Of a stretch of DNA of 64,000 bases, positions 5,843 to 15,134 are shown piece by piece (positions within the stretch are counted from its first letter, which is position 1; every line of letters begins with the position of its first letter). The position numbers and the translations under genes were made by a program. The DNA lies in assembly GCA_934754355.1 (NCBI GenBank), contig CAKVID010000002.1:1-64000 (forward strand), read 5' to 3'. Below the pieces are notes generated by a model. It made no database searches and was not told the origin of the DNA. It saw only the letters and a program-made list of their open reading frames with translations. The stretch is from an uncultured Clostridia bacterium (lineage in GTDB: Bacteria; Bacillota; Clostridia; Christensenellales; UBA1242).

Positions 5843-8800
5843 CTACAATGGCTTTTTTCTTGACCGCAACCACCAAATAATAAATCCGCCCAGCACAACA
5901 ACCGCTACCGAGCCAATTATAATACCCGCTACCGCTTTGTCAGAAAGCCCTTTGTTTTGTTTCGCAGGAGCAATTAACAAACCGCACTTTGTACATTTTA
6001 CAGAGTTGGTTTCGTCTGGATATTCTCTGTCGGGGGTATGTTCTTCAAAATTAAACTTGCCATTGCAAGTAGAGCAGGTATCCCAATGTCCCGTGCTATC
6101 TTTTCCGCCGTATTTTGTTATGTTGTGCGCAACTCTTTCTCCATACTCTTTTTTGCAACCTTCACAAACCGCTTTTGTTGTACATGTTGCCTTTCCGCCA
6201 AAACAATTGGCTGTTTGGGTGTGGCTACTATCTGTTTTGCAAGTTCGGGTGTGCGTGTCGTTGTTATTGCTTACCCACTCTCCCCAATCATGTATATGAT
6301 TGTTGATTTGCTTGATATAATAGAATGTTACCGTTTGACCACTACCGCTTACTACTTGATTTAGCCCCTCTACCCTACTTAATGTATACCCATAAAAAGA
6401 TTGAGCTGGCTCCCAATTTAGATTGCTTCCAACAGCCATAGGAATTACAGACTTTGAAACATTAGGAATTTCACTGCCGTCTTCAAACTTGTACTCTATA
6501 TTAACATTTGCGTACGACTGCGTTTCAATATTGTCGTGCGACAAAACATTTCCGTTTTCATCAGATATCAAAAAGGCAATAGTATCGCCCTCTTTTAGGT
6601 CGGCATCTGCCGGTATTTGGTAAATTATTGAGCAATTTTCTAGTCCTGAATCCAAAATACTACCATTGTATTCTAGAGCACCCTTTGGCCAAAACTTACT
6701 TTTTTCTTCCCATACAGGAATGGTGAATGTTTGCGAGATTTCTAGCCGTTGCCCGCCCGTTGTAGTTGCTACACTTCCGTCTACCCTCTTTATCCACACT
6801 TTAATAGTAACATAACGGGTTATACTATCTGACAGATTTTGAACAATTGTGCGGAGTTCGATTTTTTCGCCAGCCAAATTTTTGTTAAATTTGTTTTTGT
6901 CTACACCGCTAAGCAATACCGTATTGCGATAACTTGCAAAGTTTGCATATCCGTTGTATGTAGTATCTGCAAAGGCAGACAAATCTGAATATTGACCGGT
7001 ATGTTTTTTTACTTCGGGGTCGGCAACATAAAGGCTTTTGCCATTTACAAGTTGAGATAATCTTTTGTACCCTTGCAATTTGCAAACTTCACAAAACTGG
7101 TAATTTGTATCACGCATAATACACTCATAACTAGAATTGTAAGAAGTATTAGTATCCGCTGTTTTACAAGTAAAAGTTTTTCTAAATCCTAGCATTTTTT
7201 TCCACTTTACTTGCTCTGGATTAGGAGTATATGCCACATTTAGCGAAGTATAGTCCGATTCTGGTTTGGCACTGGTCATATATTCATCGCCAAGTCCTAG
7301 CAACCCGTGACCAAACTCATGTGCAAAAGTTTGCTGGGCACGGTAACTATCTGATGGAGTTATAAAATAATGAAAACCAAATTCTAAATTGTTATATGCA
7401 TCTCCAAAGTTTCGACTAGTATTAACTAGCAAGACAAACTGGTTTATATAATTATGCACATAATAAAATGGTGGATATTGCTCGTCATCATTCCATTTCA
7501 TTGTGTCGGGGTCTGTATTATTAGGAATATGCGAATCATGAATTTGCTCTATAAATGTAGGACCAATACACCTTTCAAAAATATGGTTTTTCCAAGGATT
7601 TCCCAAATTGGTGGATATAGACGAAGAATTGTTAGAACCTACAACCACATCAAAGAATGTGCTTCCTCCGTTTTCAAAACTAGACTCAGACGCCGTGCAA
7701 AGAGCATACACATTAAATCTATCAGCGAAACTGCGATAGGGTTCGTATTGCATGGCACCTCTCCACACTTTTTTTACATCGTTTATAAATTTTTGTTGTT
7801 GGCTTTTGGTATATCCTTCGCCACAAATAACAATTACCATATTTTCTGTATCGCTTCTTGTTTTTTGAATGGTGTATACAGGAATTGTTGGATTTGAGTA
7901 TTTGCCGTCACTAGAATAATATGGTCCAAGGGCAAGCGTAAGTTTTTTGTCAGTACTTATGTCCCACTCTTGGTTTGGGTCGTCATCTGGCTCTGCAACG
8001 GTATAATCGTCCTCAACCTTATTAAGAGCGGAGCCTATATACGGGCTTGCCTTAGTTCCGCTACCAGAAGTTGCCACATAATAGTCTGTATCAAGATAAA
8101 AGGCAGGCCTAACTCCAATATAACTGCGTTGTGGCGACTCTCTTCCTATTGTTCCATTGTTGTGAACATATCGCATATCGTGATTGCAATTGGTTACCGG
8201 AGTTCTTAACCAATATGGCCACTGTGCACCTTGCTCATTTTTTCCAACATAATAACTACCAAAGTTTTTCCAAACGGTATTTACCTGCTTAACATCAAGC
8301 AAAAAAACTTTTTCGGTTGAGTTTTCGCCATAAACGCTATCATAGTTTTGGGCAACATTTTGAATATCTGTATTTAATTCTAAATCTGAACGACCATCTC
8401 CATCATAAATTCCTCGCTTATATTCTGGGTGCGATACAAGCGAACGATGGGTAACAGTTTTCATTGTGGCAATTTCCGCCCCTGAAAAACCATTCAAAAA
8501 CCCCGCTTTTTGGTCGTAAGCGTTTCCGTCTACATAGTTCTCTTTTGGAGGATTACCACATAGCCACTTTACCCCACCTACTTCGGCGATAGAGTTTAAC
8601 CACGAACGCATATTGCTATCCTTCCAATAGTTAGAGCCGTAGGTGTCACGCCTATAATCACGACTGTGAGATTTTGAGCGATTATTGTCGCTTGTAATGG
8701 CATCATACGGAAGATTATCTATTATGCTGTCGGCAAGCATAAGCGTGCCACTGTCATCAATGCTTACACACCTCCATATAATGTCTTTACCATTGTATTT

Positions 8801-9007
8801 GCCAAGAATAATATATTCGCCAAGATTTACTTGCGTTGTCGTTTTTGCCACACTTTCCGCCAAAAGCCTGTGAACATTTGTAACTTTTTGGAGTTCTGAA
8901 TTGTTTAAGTTAGTAAAAAATTTTACTATTTCGGCACCAAAAAAGCTAAGAACGAGCATAATGGTAATTATTATGGCGACATTTATTTTTTTTGAAATGT
9001 TTTTCAT
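5843..9007 (-). CDS. Membrane-anchored M64-family metallopeptidase
   Basis: 1054 residues. An N-terminal signal/anchor helix (about 9-30) precedes a DUF6273-like region (about 60-310, with WLRTP and IGVRPAFYL). The peptidase domain (about 370-720) carries the zinc site HEFGHGLLGLGDEY at 563-576, typical of M64 (IgA-peptidase-type) enzymes. A MucBP-like domain follows (about 850-910), then histidine/cysteine repeats with several C-x-x-C pairs (about 915-1015), a C-terminal membrane helix (about 1023-1044) and a basic tail. It should act outside the cell on a protein or glycoprotein, perhaps a host one; the substrate is inferred only from the family. G+C and CGN arginine codons are higher than in neighbouring genes, suggesting acquisition, and it sits next to the iterated tRNA-Leu end. 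Start ATG follows GAGG. Confidence 0.88.
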   Translation of the reverse strand: MKNISKKINVAIIITIMLVLSFFGAEIVKFFTNLNNSELQKVTNVHRLLAESVAKTTTQVNLGEYIILGKYNGKDIIWRCVSIDDSGTLMLADSIIDNLPYDAITSDNNRSKSHSRDYRRDTYGSNYWKDSNMRSWLNSIAEVGGVKWLCGNPPKENYVDGNAYDQKAGFLNGFSGAEIATMKTVTHRSLVSHPEYKRGIYDGDGRSDLELNTDIQNVAQNYDSVYGENSTEKVFLLDVKQVNTVWKNFGSYYVGKNEQGAQWPYWLRTPVTNCNHDMRYVHNNGTIGRESPQRSYIGVRPAFYLDTDYYVATSGSGTKASPYIGSALNKVEDDYTVAEPDDDPNQEWDISTDKKLTLALGPYYSSDGKYSNPTIPVYTIQKTRSDTENMVIVICGEGYTKSQQQKFINDVKKVWRGAMQYEPYRSFADRFNVYALCTASESSFENGGSTFFDVVVGSNNSSSISTNLGNPWKNHIFERCIGPTFIEQIHDSHIPNNTDPDTMKWNDDEQYPPFYYVHNYINQFVLLVNTSRNFGDAYNNLEFGFHYFITPSDSYRAQQTFAHEFGHGLLGLGDEYMTSAKPESDYTSLNVAYTPNPEQVKWKKMLGFRKTFTCKTADTNTSYNSSYECIMRDTNYQFCEVCKLQGYKRLSQLVNGKSLYVADPEVKKHTGQYSDLSAFADTTYNGYANFASYRNTVLLSGVDKNKFNKNLAGEKIELRTIVQNLSDSITRYVTIKVWIKRVDGSVATTTGGQRLEISQTFTIPVWEEKSKFWPKGALEYNGSILDSGLENCSIIYQIPADADLKEGDTIAFLISDENGNVLSHDNIETQSYANVNIEYKFEDGSEIPNVSKSVIPMAVGSNLNWEPAQSFYGYTLSRVEGLNQVVSGSGQTVTFYYIKQINNHIHDWGEWVSNNNDTHTRTCKTDSSHTQTANCFGGKATCTTKAVCEGCKKEYGERVAHNITKYGGKDSTGHWDTCSTCNGKFNFEEHTPDREYPDETNSVKCTKCGLLIAPAKQNKGLSDKAVAGIIIGSVAVVVLGGFIIWWLRSRKKPL

Positions 9008-9421
9008 TCGTTTTACCTCATTCTTACTTTTTAGTTTGTATCCATTTTATAAATATTTTTTAATCCCAAAACTACTTTGGGGGGTTGTATTTTTGCATCT
9101 TACAAAAGCAAAATTGTGCCACCAACAGAGTGCAGCAAACTATAAGTTTAGTAAAATTCGCCCAAAATATGGCACATTAATGGCTAATTTTAAGTGATTT
9201 TGGTTTATTCCCTTCTTGGTTACCTTATTTATATTTTGCGAATTTTTATAGACTTTTATATTAATCGGTTCAATATTTTTGTTTGTTATTGTTTTTGTCT
9301 TTTATATGTTAGCATATTGTCGGCAAAAAAATCAAATGGTTTGTCACACCTATGTGTAAGATTTTAAATCAAACTTTTTTGTCCATTGTGGTGCAACTAT
9401 TCTATCTCTGTCCCACATAAA
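9008..9421. other. Intergenic region upstream of the M64 gene
   Basis: No gene seen. It contains a TTTTGC/GCAAAA inverted repeat (about 9090-9113) and a CACA/TGTG repeat (about 9346-9358). I found no copy of the tRNA-Leu 3' end here that would mark the other edge of an integrated element. Confidence 0.4.
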
Positions 9422-9895
9422 TTATTTAGATAAATCTATCCAAATTGGTTTTATGTCTATTTTGCCATTAACAATATTAATTTCTAATGCTGAACATTTA
9501 TTATTAGGTTTTCTTTGGAATGTTCCCGGATTTGCAATATAAATATCGTGCCAATTCTCAATATATGGAACATGAGTATGTCCAAACAGAGCAATATCAC
9601 AATTCTCTTCTTTTGCTTTCTCTTTTAAATGATTTAGAGTACTCTTTACTCCGAATTTATGTCCATGAGTAATTAGTATAAGTTTACCTTCTGCATTAAA
9701 TATTCTTGTATCTGGCATATCCGAAAATAAATCACAATTCCCACATACTGCAATTACATTATCTAGATATACATAATCTCCTAAGTCTTTAAGTCCATCT
9801 CCTAGAAATATTAGATAATCAAAATTAATAAATTTGAATATCTTATCTATTCCTTCTCTATTACCATGACTATCACTTATTACAATGATTTTCAT
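9422..9895 (-). CDS. YfcE/MJ0936-type metallophosphoesterase
   Basis: 157 residues from the chosen start. Calcineurin-like phosphoesterase motifs are all visible: SDSHGN near the N-terminus (D-x-H), GDGLKD, GNCD, THGHKFG and GHTHVP, the ligands of a two-metal active site. Family members hydrolyse phosphodiesters; the natural substrate is unclear. The frame could extend to 9928, but the ATG at 9895 has GGAG six bases upstream and aligns with the family start, whereas the upstream ATG has none. It stands alone, divergent from the gene at 10078. Confidence 0.88.
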   Translation of the reverse strand: MKIIVISDSHGNREGIDKIFKFINFDYLIFLGDGLKDLGDYVYLDNVIAVCGNCDLFSDMPDTRIFNAEGKLILITHGHKFGVKSTLNHLKEKAKEENCDIALFGHTHVPYIENWHDIYIANPGTFQRKPNNKCSALEINIVNGKIDIKPIWIDLSK

Positions 9896-9957
9896 ACTTT
9901 TCTCCATCACAATGTATTGAATTTTCATTTATTTTATGTTATATTATAATTATAAAG

Positions 9958-9979
9958 TTGTCTTGAAAAGTTAAGACAA
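9958..9979. promoter_or_regulatory. Inverted repeat between divergent genes
   Basis: TTGTCTT (8-base loop) AAGACAA lies between the phosphoesterase and the gene at 10078. It could be an operator, or on the minus strand TTGTCT could act as a -35 with TTTATA 17 bases downstream. No T-run, so not a terminator. Confidence 0.35.
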
Positions 9980-10077
9980 ATTAATAAATATATATAATTA
10001 TTAAAAACTATAATATTTTAGCAAATATAGAAATTAAAAGCAAACACAAAAAAAATAAAAATTAAGAGGGTCATTAC

Positions 10078-10962
10078 ATGGCAAATATTAATAGATTACT
10101 AACAGTTAGGAAAAATCCAGCACTTAACAATTTTTTTTCTGCTATAGACGATAAATTTGGTAATTATTCTCTTGGTGCGAATACTCCTATTCTTAATCAT
10201 TATCTTCAAACACAACAAAATTTTAATGGCAAGCCAGCAATTTTATATTTAGACAAACAACCTACCGAAATGCTAAGATGCATAAGGCAACTTGCACAAA
10301 GGAAATCGGTACATAGATTAGAAAGAAACAAAAATGATACACCTATTGAATTCATTTGTTATGGTTATCTAGACCACAACGGAGATATTGTACTAAAGAA
10401 TATACAAATTCCTGCTTATAACAAAATTAGACAAACCTCCAAGACTATTAGTGAAGCATATGAGAAATTATTTAATTATATCCCCAATAAAGTAGATAAA
10501 ATTGAATATATGTCAGATTACTTAGATTTCTTGAGAAACACAAAGTTAGATGGACAATATAGTATTGGAAGAATGCCAGTTGCCATGTTAGGTACAACCA
10601 AGCCTATTGTTTCTTATTCAGATGGCACAGAAAATTGCCCAAGATTTAATGAACTAGCCAAAAGCATAATTCCGGGCGATATAAATTTTGGGGAAGTAAT
10701 GACAGGAGTACTAACAGTATCTCCTTATTCAATGACACAAACAAGACATGGTTTAACATTCAAAGATGGAAGTTTGGAAGGAGTATTAACACACTACACC
10801 ATTAGTCCAACAACCGGATATTCTTCGCCTTGTAATTTAACTAATTTAACTTTATGCAAAACAACAGACAGTGCAGAGAAATTCCACGATTGCGAAATAT
10901 CTAATTCTAGTCAACCAAGTATTAATTTCCCAAAAATTTTACCTGAAAATTACAAATACTAA
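10078..10962 (+). CDS. Unknown 294-residue cytoplasmic protein
   Basis: ATG follows GAGGG at a suitable distance. No signal peptide or membrane segment. The middle (about 95-125) has an EFICYGYLDHNGDI strand-turn-strand that vaguely recalls JAB/MPN-like folds, but I see no metal-binding JAMM signature, so this is not a family call. The C-terminal third is rich in Ser/Thr/Asn. It is transcribed alone and ends in a clear terminator. I do not recognise it. Confidence 0.7.
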   Translation: MANINRLLTVRKNPALNNFFSAIDDKFGNYSLGANTPILNHYLQTQQNFNGKPAILYLDKQPTEMLRCIRQLAQRKSVHRLERNKNDTPIEFICYGYLDHNGDIVLKNIQIPAYNKIRQTSKTISEAYEKLFNYIPNKVDKIEYMSDYLDFLRNTKLDGQYSIGRMPVAMLGTTKPIVSYSDGTENCPRFNELAKSIIPGDINFGEVMTGVLTVSPYSMTQTRHGLTFKDGSLEGVLTHYTISPTTGYSSPCNLTNLTLCKTTDSAEKFHDCEISNSSQPSINFPKILPENYKY

Positions 10963-10999
10963 TAATTAAATTCTAGACTTAAAGATTAGAAAATAATAG

Positions 11000-11040
11000 A
11001 AAAAGAATTAGGAATTATTTTAGTTCCTAATTCTTTTTTA
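11000..11040. terminator. Bidirectional terminator between the 294-codon gene and spoIVA
   Basis: AAAGAATTAGGAA...TTCCTAATTCTTTTTT, a long perfect stem with A-run and T-run flanks, placed between two convergent genes. Confidence 0.85.
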
Positions 11041-11140
11041 TTTTAAAAATATTAATTACTTTATAATTTACAAACGAGAATTTAAAGTCGTTTTACTTTT
11101 TTTGAAGTCAATTGTGTTTTAAAAATGCAAGTTAAAGAGA

Positions 11141-12619
11141 TTATAATAGTATACAAATAACTCCACCCTTACCTTCGTTTACAATTCTCCCCAATGTTCT
11201 TCTCATCTTCTTCTGAACTTCATGAGGCATAACAAGAAGTTTATTTTGCAAATCATCATTAACAAGAGAATAAAGACTTTTGCCAAATACTTTAGTATCC
11301 CAAATTTCTTTAGGATTATTTTCAAATTCCCCCATCAAAGATTTAACCAATTCTTCTGATTGTTGTTCATTGCCAACCATTGAGTTAACTTCCGTTTGAA
11401 TATCTACTTGCATAATGTGTAGACTAGGTGCACTTGCTTTAAGTTTAACACCAAATTTACCACCAGCCTTATACATTTTTGGTTCTTCCAAAGTTAAATC
11501 TTCTAAATCTGGTCTAACAACACCATAGCCAGTCTCTTTAACCTGCTCAATTGCTTCTTTGAATTTATCATATTGAACTTTAGCAACTGTCAATTGCTTG
11601 ATATATGAAATTAAATGATATTCATTCTTAATATCATAACCACATTCATTACTCAAAATTCTATAATACAAGTCTGGTTTTGGTTGCAATTTTAATACCA
11701 ATTTACCCTCGCCCAAATCTAATGACTTCTCAATATTAGGCTCAAAGTCATTAGAAGTATCACTTAATGCAATTGTTTCTGGTAAATTATCTACTTTGTC
11801 AATATCAGATATTATATCTTTCACATTAGAAATAATATTCTTAATAATCTCACTTGTAAAATCTAAGATTTGTAGCCATTCTGGAAATTTAATTGCAACT
11901 TTGCTTACTGGAAATTCGTGTAAAATCCCCTCGAAAACAGTATTGATATCTTTATCTTCCATACTATTTACATTTAGTGGAATTACTCTTGTATTATATT
12001 TATTAGATAAAGACTTGGCTAGATTTATTGTTTCAGGATTTTTTGGGTGGGTAGAATTAAGCACAATAACGAAAGGTTTTTTACAAGTTTTTAGTTCATT
12101 TACAACTCTTTCCTCAGCCTTTATGTAACTATCTCTATCCAAATCAGTAATACTACCATCAGTAGTAACCATGATTGCCACTGTAGAATGATTAGTTATG
12201 ACTTTGTTTGTTCCAATTTCTGCGGCTTTCTCAAATGGAATTTCTTTGTCGTCCCATGGAGTTGACACCATTCTTGGGTGTTCATTCTCTTCATGTCCAA
12301 TTGCACCATCAACCAAATATCCAACACAATCAATTAATCTTACATTGAAATTAACATCATTATCTAGATTGACCTTGACTGCCTCGTTTGGAATAAACTT
12401 AGGTTGGGTTGTCATAATACTCTTACCATCTCCACTTTGAGGCATCTCATCTTTTGTAATTTCTTTACTATAACCATCTGCTATATTCGGCAAGATTAAT
12501 TCTTCCATTACTTTAGTTATAAAAGTAGATTTACCAGTTCTAACTGGTCCAACTACACCAACATAAATATCGCCTTTGGTTCGTTCGGCAATATCTTTGT
12601 ATATATTGTATTCACTCAT
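11141..12619 (-). CDS. spoIVA: Stage IV sporulation protein A (SpoIVA)
   Basis: 492 residues from the chosen start, the size known for the Bacillus protein. The P-loop GPVRTGKS lies at about 24-31 and the C-terminus ends GGVICILL, both typical of this ATPase, which polymerises on the forespore to form the base of the spore coat. The frame extends 9 codons further upstream, but AGGAGG lies directly before the ATG at 12619, so that is the start. It is strong evidence that the organism forms endospores. Monocistronic by context. Confidence 0.95.
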   Translation of the reverse strand: MSEYNIYKDIAERTKGDIYVGVVGPVRTGKSTFITKVMEELILPNIADGYSKEITKDEMPQSGDGKSIMTTQPKFIPNEAVKVNLDNDVNFNVRLIDCVGYLVDGAIGHEENEHPRMVSTPWDDKEIPFEKAAEIGTNKVITNHSTVAIMVTTDGSITDLDRDSYIKAEERVVNELKTCKKPFVIVLNSTHPKNPETINLAKSLSNKYNTRVIPLNVNSMEDKDINTVFEGILHEFPVSKVAIKFPEWLQILDFTSEIIKNIISNVKDIISDIDKVDNLPETIALSDTSNDFEPNIEKSLDLGEGKLVLKLQPKPDLYYRILSNECGYDIKNEYHLISYIKQLTVAKVQYDKFKEAIEQVKETGYGVVRPDLEDLTLEEPKMYKAGGKFGVKLKASAPSLHIMQVDIQTEVNSMVGNEQQSEELVKSLMGEFENNPKEIWDTKVFGKSLYSLVNDDLQNKLLVMPHEVQKKMRRTLGRIVNEGKGGVICILL

Positions 12620-12710
12620 AATATCCTCCTCGATAATAACTTTCAAACAAAACTTTTTGTTTATTTAAGAGTTTATAAATTATATGAGGAGTATTTGGCA
12701 TATATACCGA

Positions 12711-12743
12711 ATTAAAAAAATAAAAGTACAAAACTTGTACTTC
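12711..12743 (-). terminator. Terminator of the der-plsY operon
   Basis: On the minus strand AAGTACAA GTT TTGTACTT is followed by TTATTTTTTT, 17 bases after the plsY stop. Confidence 0.8.
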
Positions 12744-12759
12744 TATCTTAATTTAATAC

Positions 12760-13632
12760 TTATTTATTATCTATTTGATTATCTATAAGCATATCTTCTT
12801 CTCCATCATTATGCTTTTTAGATTTTAATACTTTATTTTGGTTTTTTACCTCTATCTTTGCAATCTTACTTGTAACACGATTTGTTTTTCTTTTAATTTT
12901 CTTGGCATATCTTTTCTCTATTTTGTCTTGTTTAAGAGAATTCTTCTCCAATTTCTTTTCTTTTTTATTTTTAATTTTCTCAATATCTTTCTTCAAACCT
13001 TCTTGAAGATCTGCTGGATTTTCCCTATTTTCTATTAGTCGAATAATATTTTGTTTGTGACAACATATATCTATTATTACTATTATACTCATAATTAGAA
13101 GAGCAATCCAATTACCTTGCATTCTAGGTCTAAACATTTGTTCAACCGCTTCGATTGTAATAAAAAGTAGACTTACCAAACTTCCAATTTTTATAAAATA
13201 AAGAGTTAAAAACATTATTCCAAATAAAATTAATGTGCAAATTGGGTCTGCAACCATAAACATGCCAAATGTTGTAGCAATTCCCTTACCGCCTTTATAT
13301 TTATAAAATATTGGGAAAATATGTCCTAAAACAGCACAAAGTCCAAACGAATAAAGAGCAATATATGACAATTCTAATCCATAAAATTCTCCAAAGTAAA
13401 GCAAACCAAACAATGCTGGAATTGCACCTTTAAGTGCATCACAGAATAGTGTAAATAGCCCCATAGCCATTCCATGAGTTCTAAGCATATTCATAGTACC
13501 AGGATTGCCACTACCTTCATTTGATATATCTTTATTATTTTTGCTAGTAATAATTCTAGCAATACTAATACCACCAAGAAGATAACTAACCAAACAAGCA
13601 GCAATAAAAATTATTATATCTATAATTTCCAT
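12760..13632 (-). CDS. plsY: Acyl-phosphate:glycerol-3-phosphate acyltransferase (PlsY)
   Basis: 290 residues, of which about 205 are the membrane enzyme. Family motifs GSGNPGTMNMLR (40-51) and GHIFPIFYKYKGGKG (103-117) are intact; they bind glycerol-3-phosphate and acyl phosphate for the first step of phospholipid synthesis. The last 80 residues are a Lys/Glu-rich, probably coiled and cytoplasmic extension not found in typical PlsY of about 200 residues. The start overlaps the der stop codon by one base, indicating coupling. Confidence 0.93.
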   Translation of the reverse strand: MEIIDIIIFIAACLVSYLLGGISIARIITSKNNKDISNEGSGNPGTMNMLRTHGMAMGLFTLFCDALKGAIPALFGLLYFGEFYGLELSYIALYSFGLCAVLGHIFPIFYKYKGGKGIATTFGMFMVADPICTLILFGIMFLTLYFIKIGSLVSLLFITIEAVEQMFRPRMQGNWIALLIMSIIVIIDICCHKQNIIRLIENRENPADLQEGLKKDIEKIKNKKEKKLEKNSLKQDKIEKRYAKKIKRKTNRVTSKIAKIEVKNQNKVLKSKKHNDGEEDMLIDNQIDNK

Positions 13633-14960
13633 TAATTCTCCTCCTTATCAGATTTACTTCTAAGTATTATTCTTATAGGAGTACCTTTGAAATCAACTGC
13701 ATTTCTTATACAATTTTCCAAATATCTTTGATAAGAGAAATGCATTAAATTTTTATCATTAACAAACACAATAAAAGTAGGAGGTGCAACACTTGCCTGG
13801 GTCATGTAATATATTTTACATCTTTTACCCTTTTGAATTGGAGGTTCATTTACTGCTACAGCATTAGAAATAATTTCATTAAGCATACTTGTACCAATTC
13901 TATAATTAGATTTCTCGTATACCTTCTCTACTTCTTCCATAATCTTATTTAATCTTTGTCCAGTAAGCGCCGAAACATATAGAGGAACAAAGTAACTCAT
14001 AAATTTAAGATCTTCACTCAAATCCTCATTAAATTTATTCATTGAATAACTATCTTTTTCTATTAAATCCCATTTGTTCATAACTACAATACTTGGCTTA
14101 CCCTCTTCATGAATAAACCCAGCAATCCTAGTATCTTGTTCGGATAATCCTTCACCAGCATCTATTACAAGCATTACAACATCAGCCCTTCTGATAGCAT
14201 CAAATGCTCTAAGAACACTATACAATTCAACGCTCTCATTTGGAACAGATCTTTTTCTTCTAATTCCAGCAGTATCTATAAGCAAATATTCTTTGCCATT
14301 ATATTTGAATGGAGTATCTATGGCATCTCTAGTCGTTCCAGCAACATTACTAACCATTACCCTATTTTCACCCAAAAGTTTATTTATAATAGAACTTTTG
14401 CCAGCATTTGGCTTACCCACTACAGCAATTTTAATTTTCTTTGCATCTTCTTCAGCAGAAATTTTGTCTTTGAAATATTTAACACATTCGTCTAAAATTT
14501 CGCCCAAGCCTTTATTATTTTCTGCACTACAAGCATATGGTTCTCCCAAACCCAACGAATAGAATTCATAAGTTAAATCAACTTGATTAGTATCTAATTT
14601 ATTAACTGCAAGCACAACTGGAACATTGTACTTTCTTAGGAAATTAGCAACATCATAATCGGCAGATACAAGTCCTTCTTTGCCATCAACCATAAAGATT
14701 ACAACATCTGCTAGTTCAACAGCAATTTCTGCTTGTCTAGTTATATTATTTTGAAATTCATCTTTGTTTTTGATATCCAAGCCACCAGTATCTACAATAG
14801 AAAAAGCATAGCCACACCATTCAGCATCGCCATATATTCTATCTCTTGTAACTCCTGGCATATCTTTAACTATACTAATTCTTCTACCACAAATAGTATT
14901 AAAAAATGTACTTTTGCCAACATTTGGCCTACCAATTAGTGCTACCAATGGTTTTCTCAT
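13632..14960 (-). CDS. der: Ribosome-assembly GTPase Der (EngA)
   Basis: 442 residues with the family's two tandem GTPase domains. First P-loop GRPNVGKST (10-18) with DTGG and NKLD (120-123); second P-loop GKPNAGKSS (182-190) with DTAG and NKWD. A C-terminal KH-like domain follows (about 355-442). Der is needed to mature the 50S subunit. Pairing with plsY is common in Firmicutes. GGAGT precedes the ATG. Confidence 0.97.
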   Translation of the reverse strand: MRKPLVALIGRPNVGKSTFFNTICGRRISIVKDMPGVTRDRIYGDAEWCGYAFSIVDTGGLDIKNKDEFQNNITRQAEIAVELADVVIFMVDGKEGLVSADYDVANFLRKYNVPVVLAVNKLDTNQVDLTYEFYSLGLGEPYACSAENNKGLGEILDECVKYFKDKISAEEDAKKIKIAVVGKPNAGKSSIINKLLGENRVMVSNVAGTTRDAIDTPFKYNGKEYLLIDTAGIRRKRSVPNESVELYSVLRAFDAIRRADVVMLVIDAGEGLSEQDTRIAGFIHEEGKPSIVVMNKWDLIEKDSYSMNKFNEDLSEDLKFMSYFVPLYVSALTGQRLNKIMEEVEKVYEKSNYRIGTSMLNEIISNAVAVNEPPIQKGKRCKIYYMTQASVAPPTFIVFVNDKNLMHFSYQRYLENCIRNAVDFKGTPIRIILRSKSDKEEN

Positions 14961-15079
14961 AGTTTACTCCGTCAAGCCTAGCCTATAATTTCAGTTAGAC
15001 TTTAGCATTAATATTACTAATATATATTATATCATATTGGTCAAAAAAACAACCTTTTATTTAGCAAAATTATAAACAA

Positions 15080-15112
15080 AATAAAAAATATTACAAAATA
15101 ATGTAATACTTT
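15080..15112. terminator. Terminator behind spoIIP
   Basis: On the minus strand AGTATTACA TTATTT TGTAATATT is followed by TTTTATTTTG. AT-rich but with a clean stem and T-run, 23 bases after the spoIIP stop. Confidence 0.65.
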
Positions 15113-15134
15113 TTACTTTTATTTAGTTTAATAG

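Noticed and set aside
5937..8873. Several plus-strand open frames opposite the M64 gene
   Set aside because: Shadows of a long, clearly coding minus-strand gene; no ribosome binding sites.
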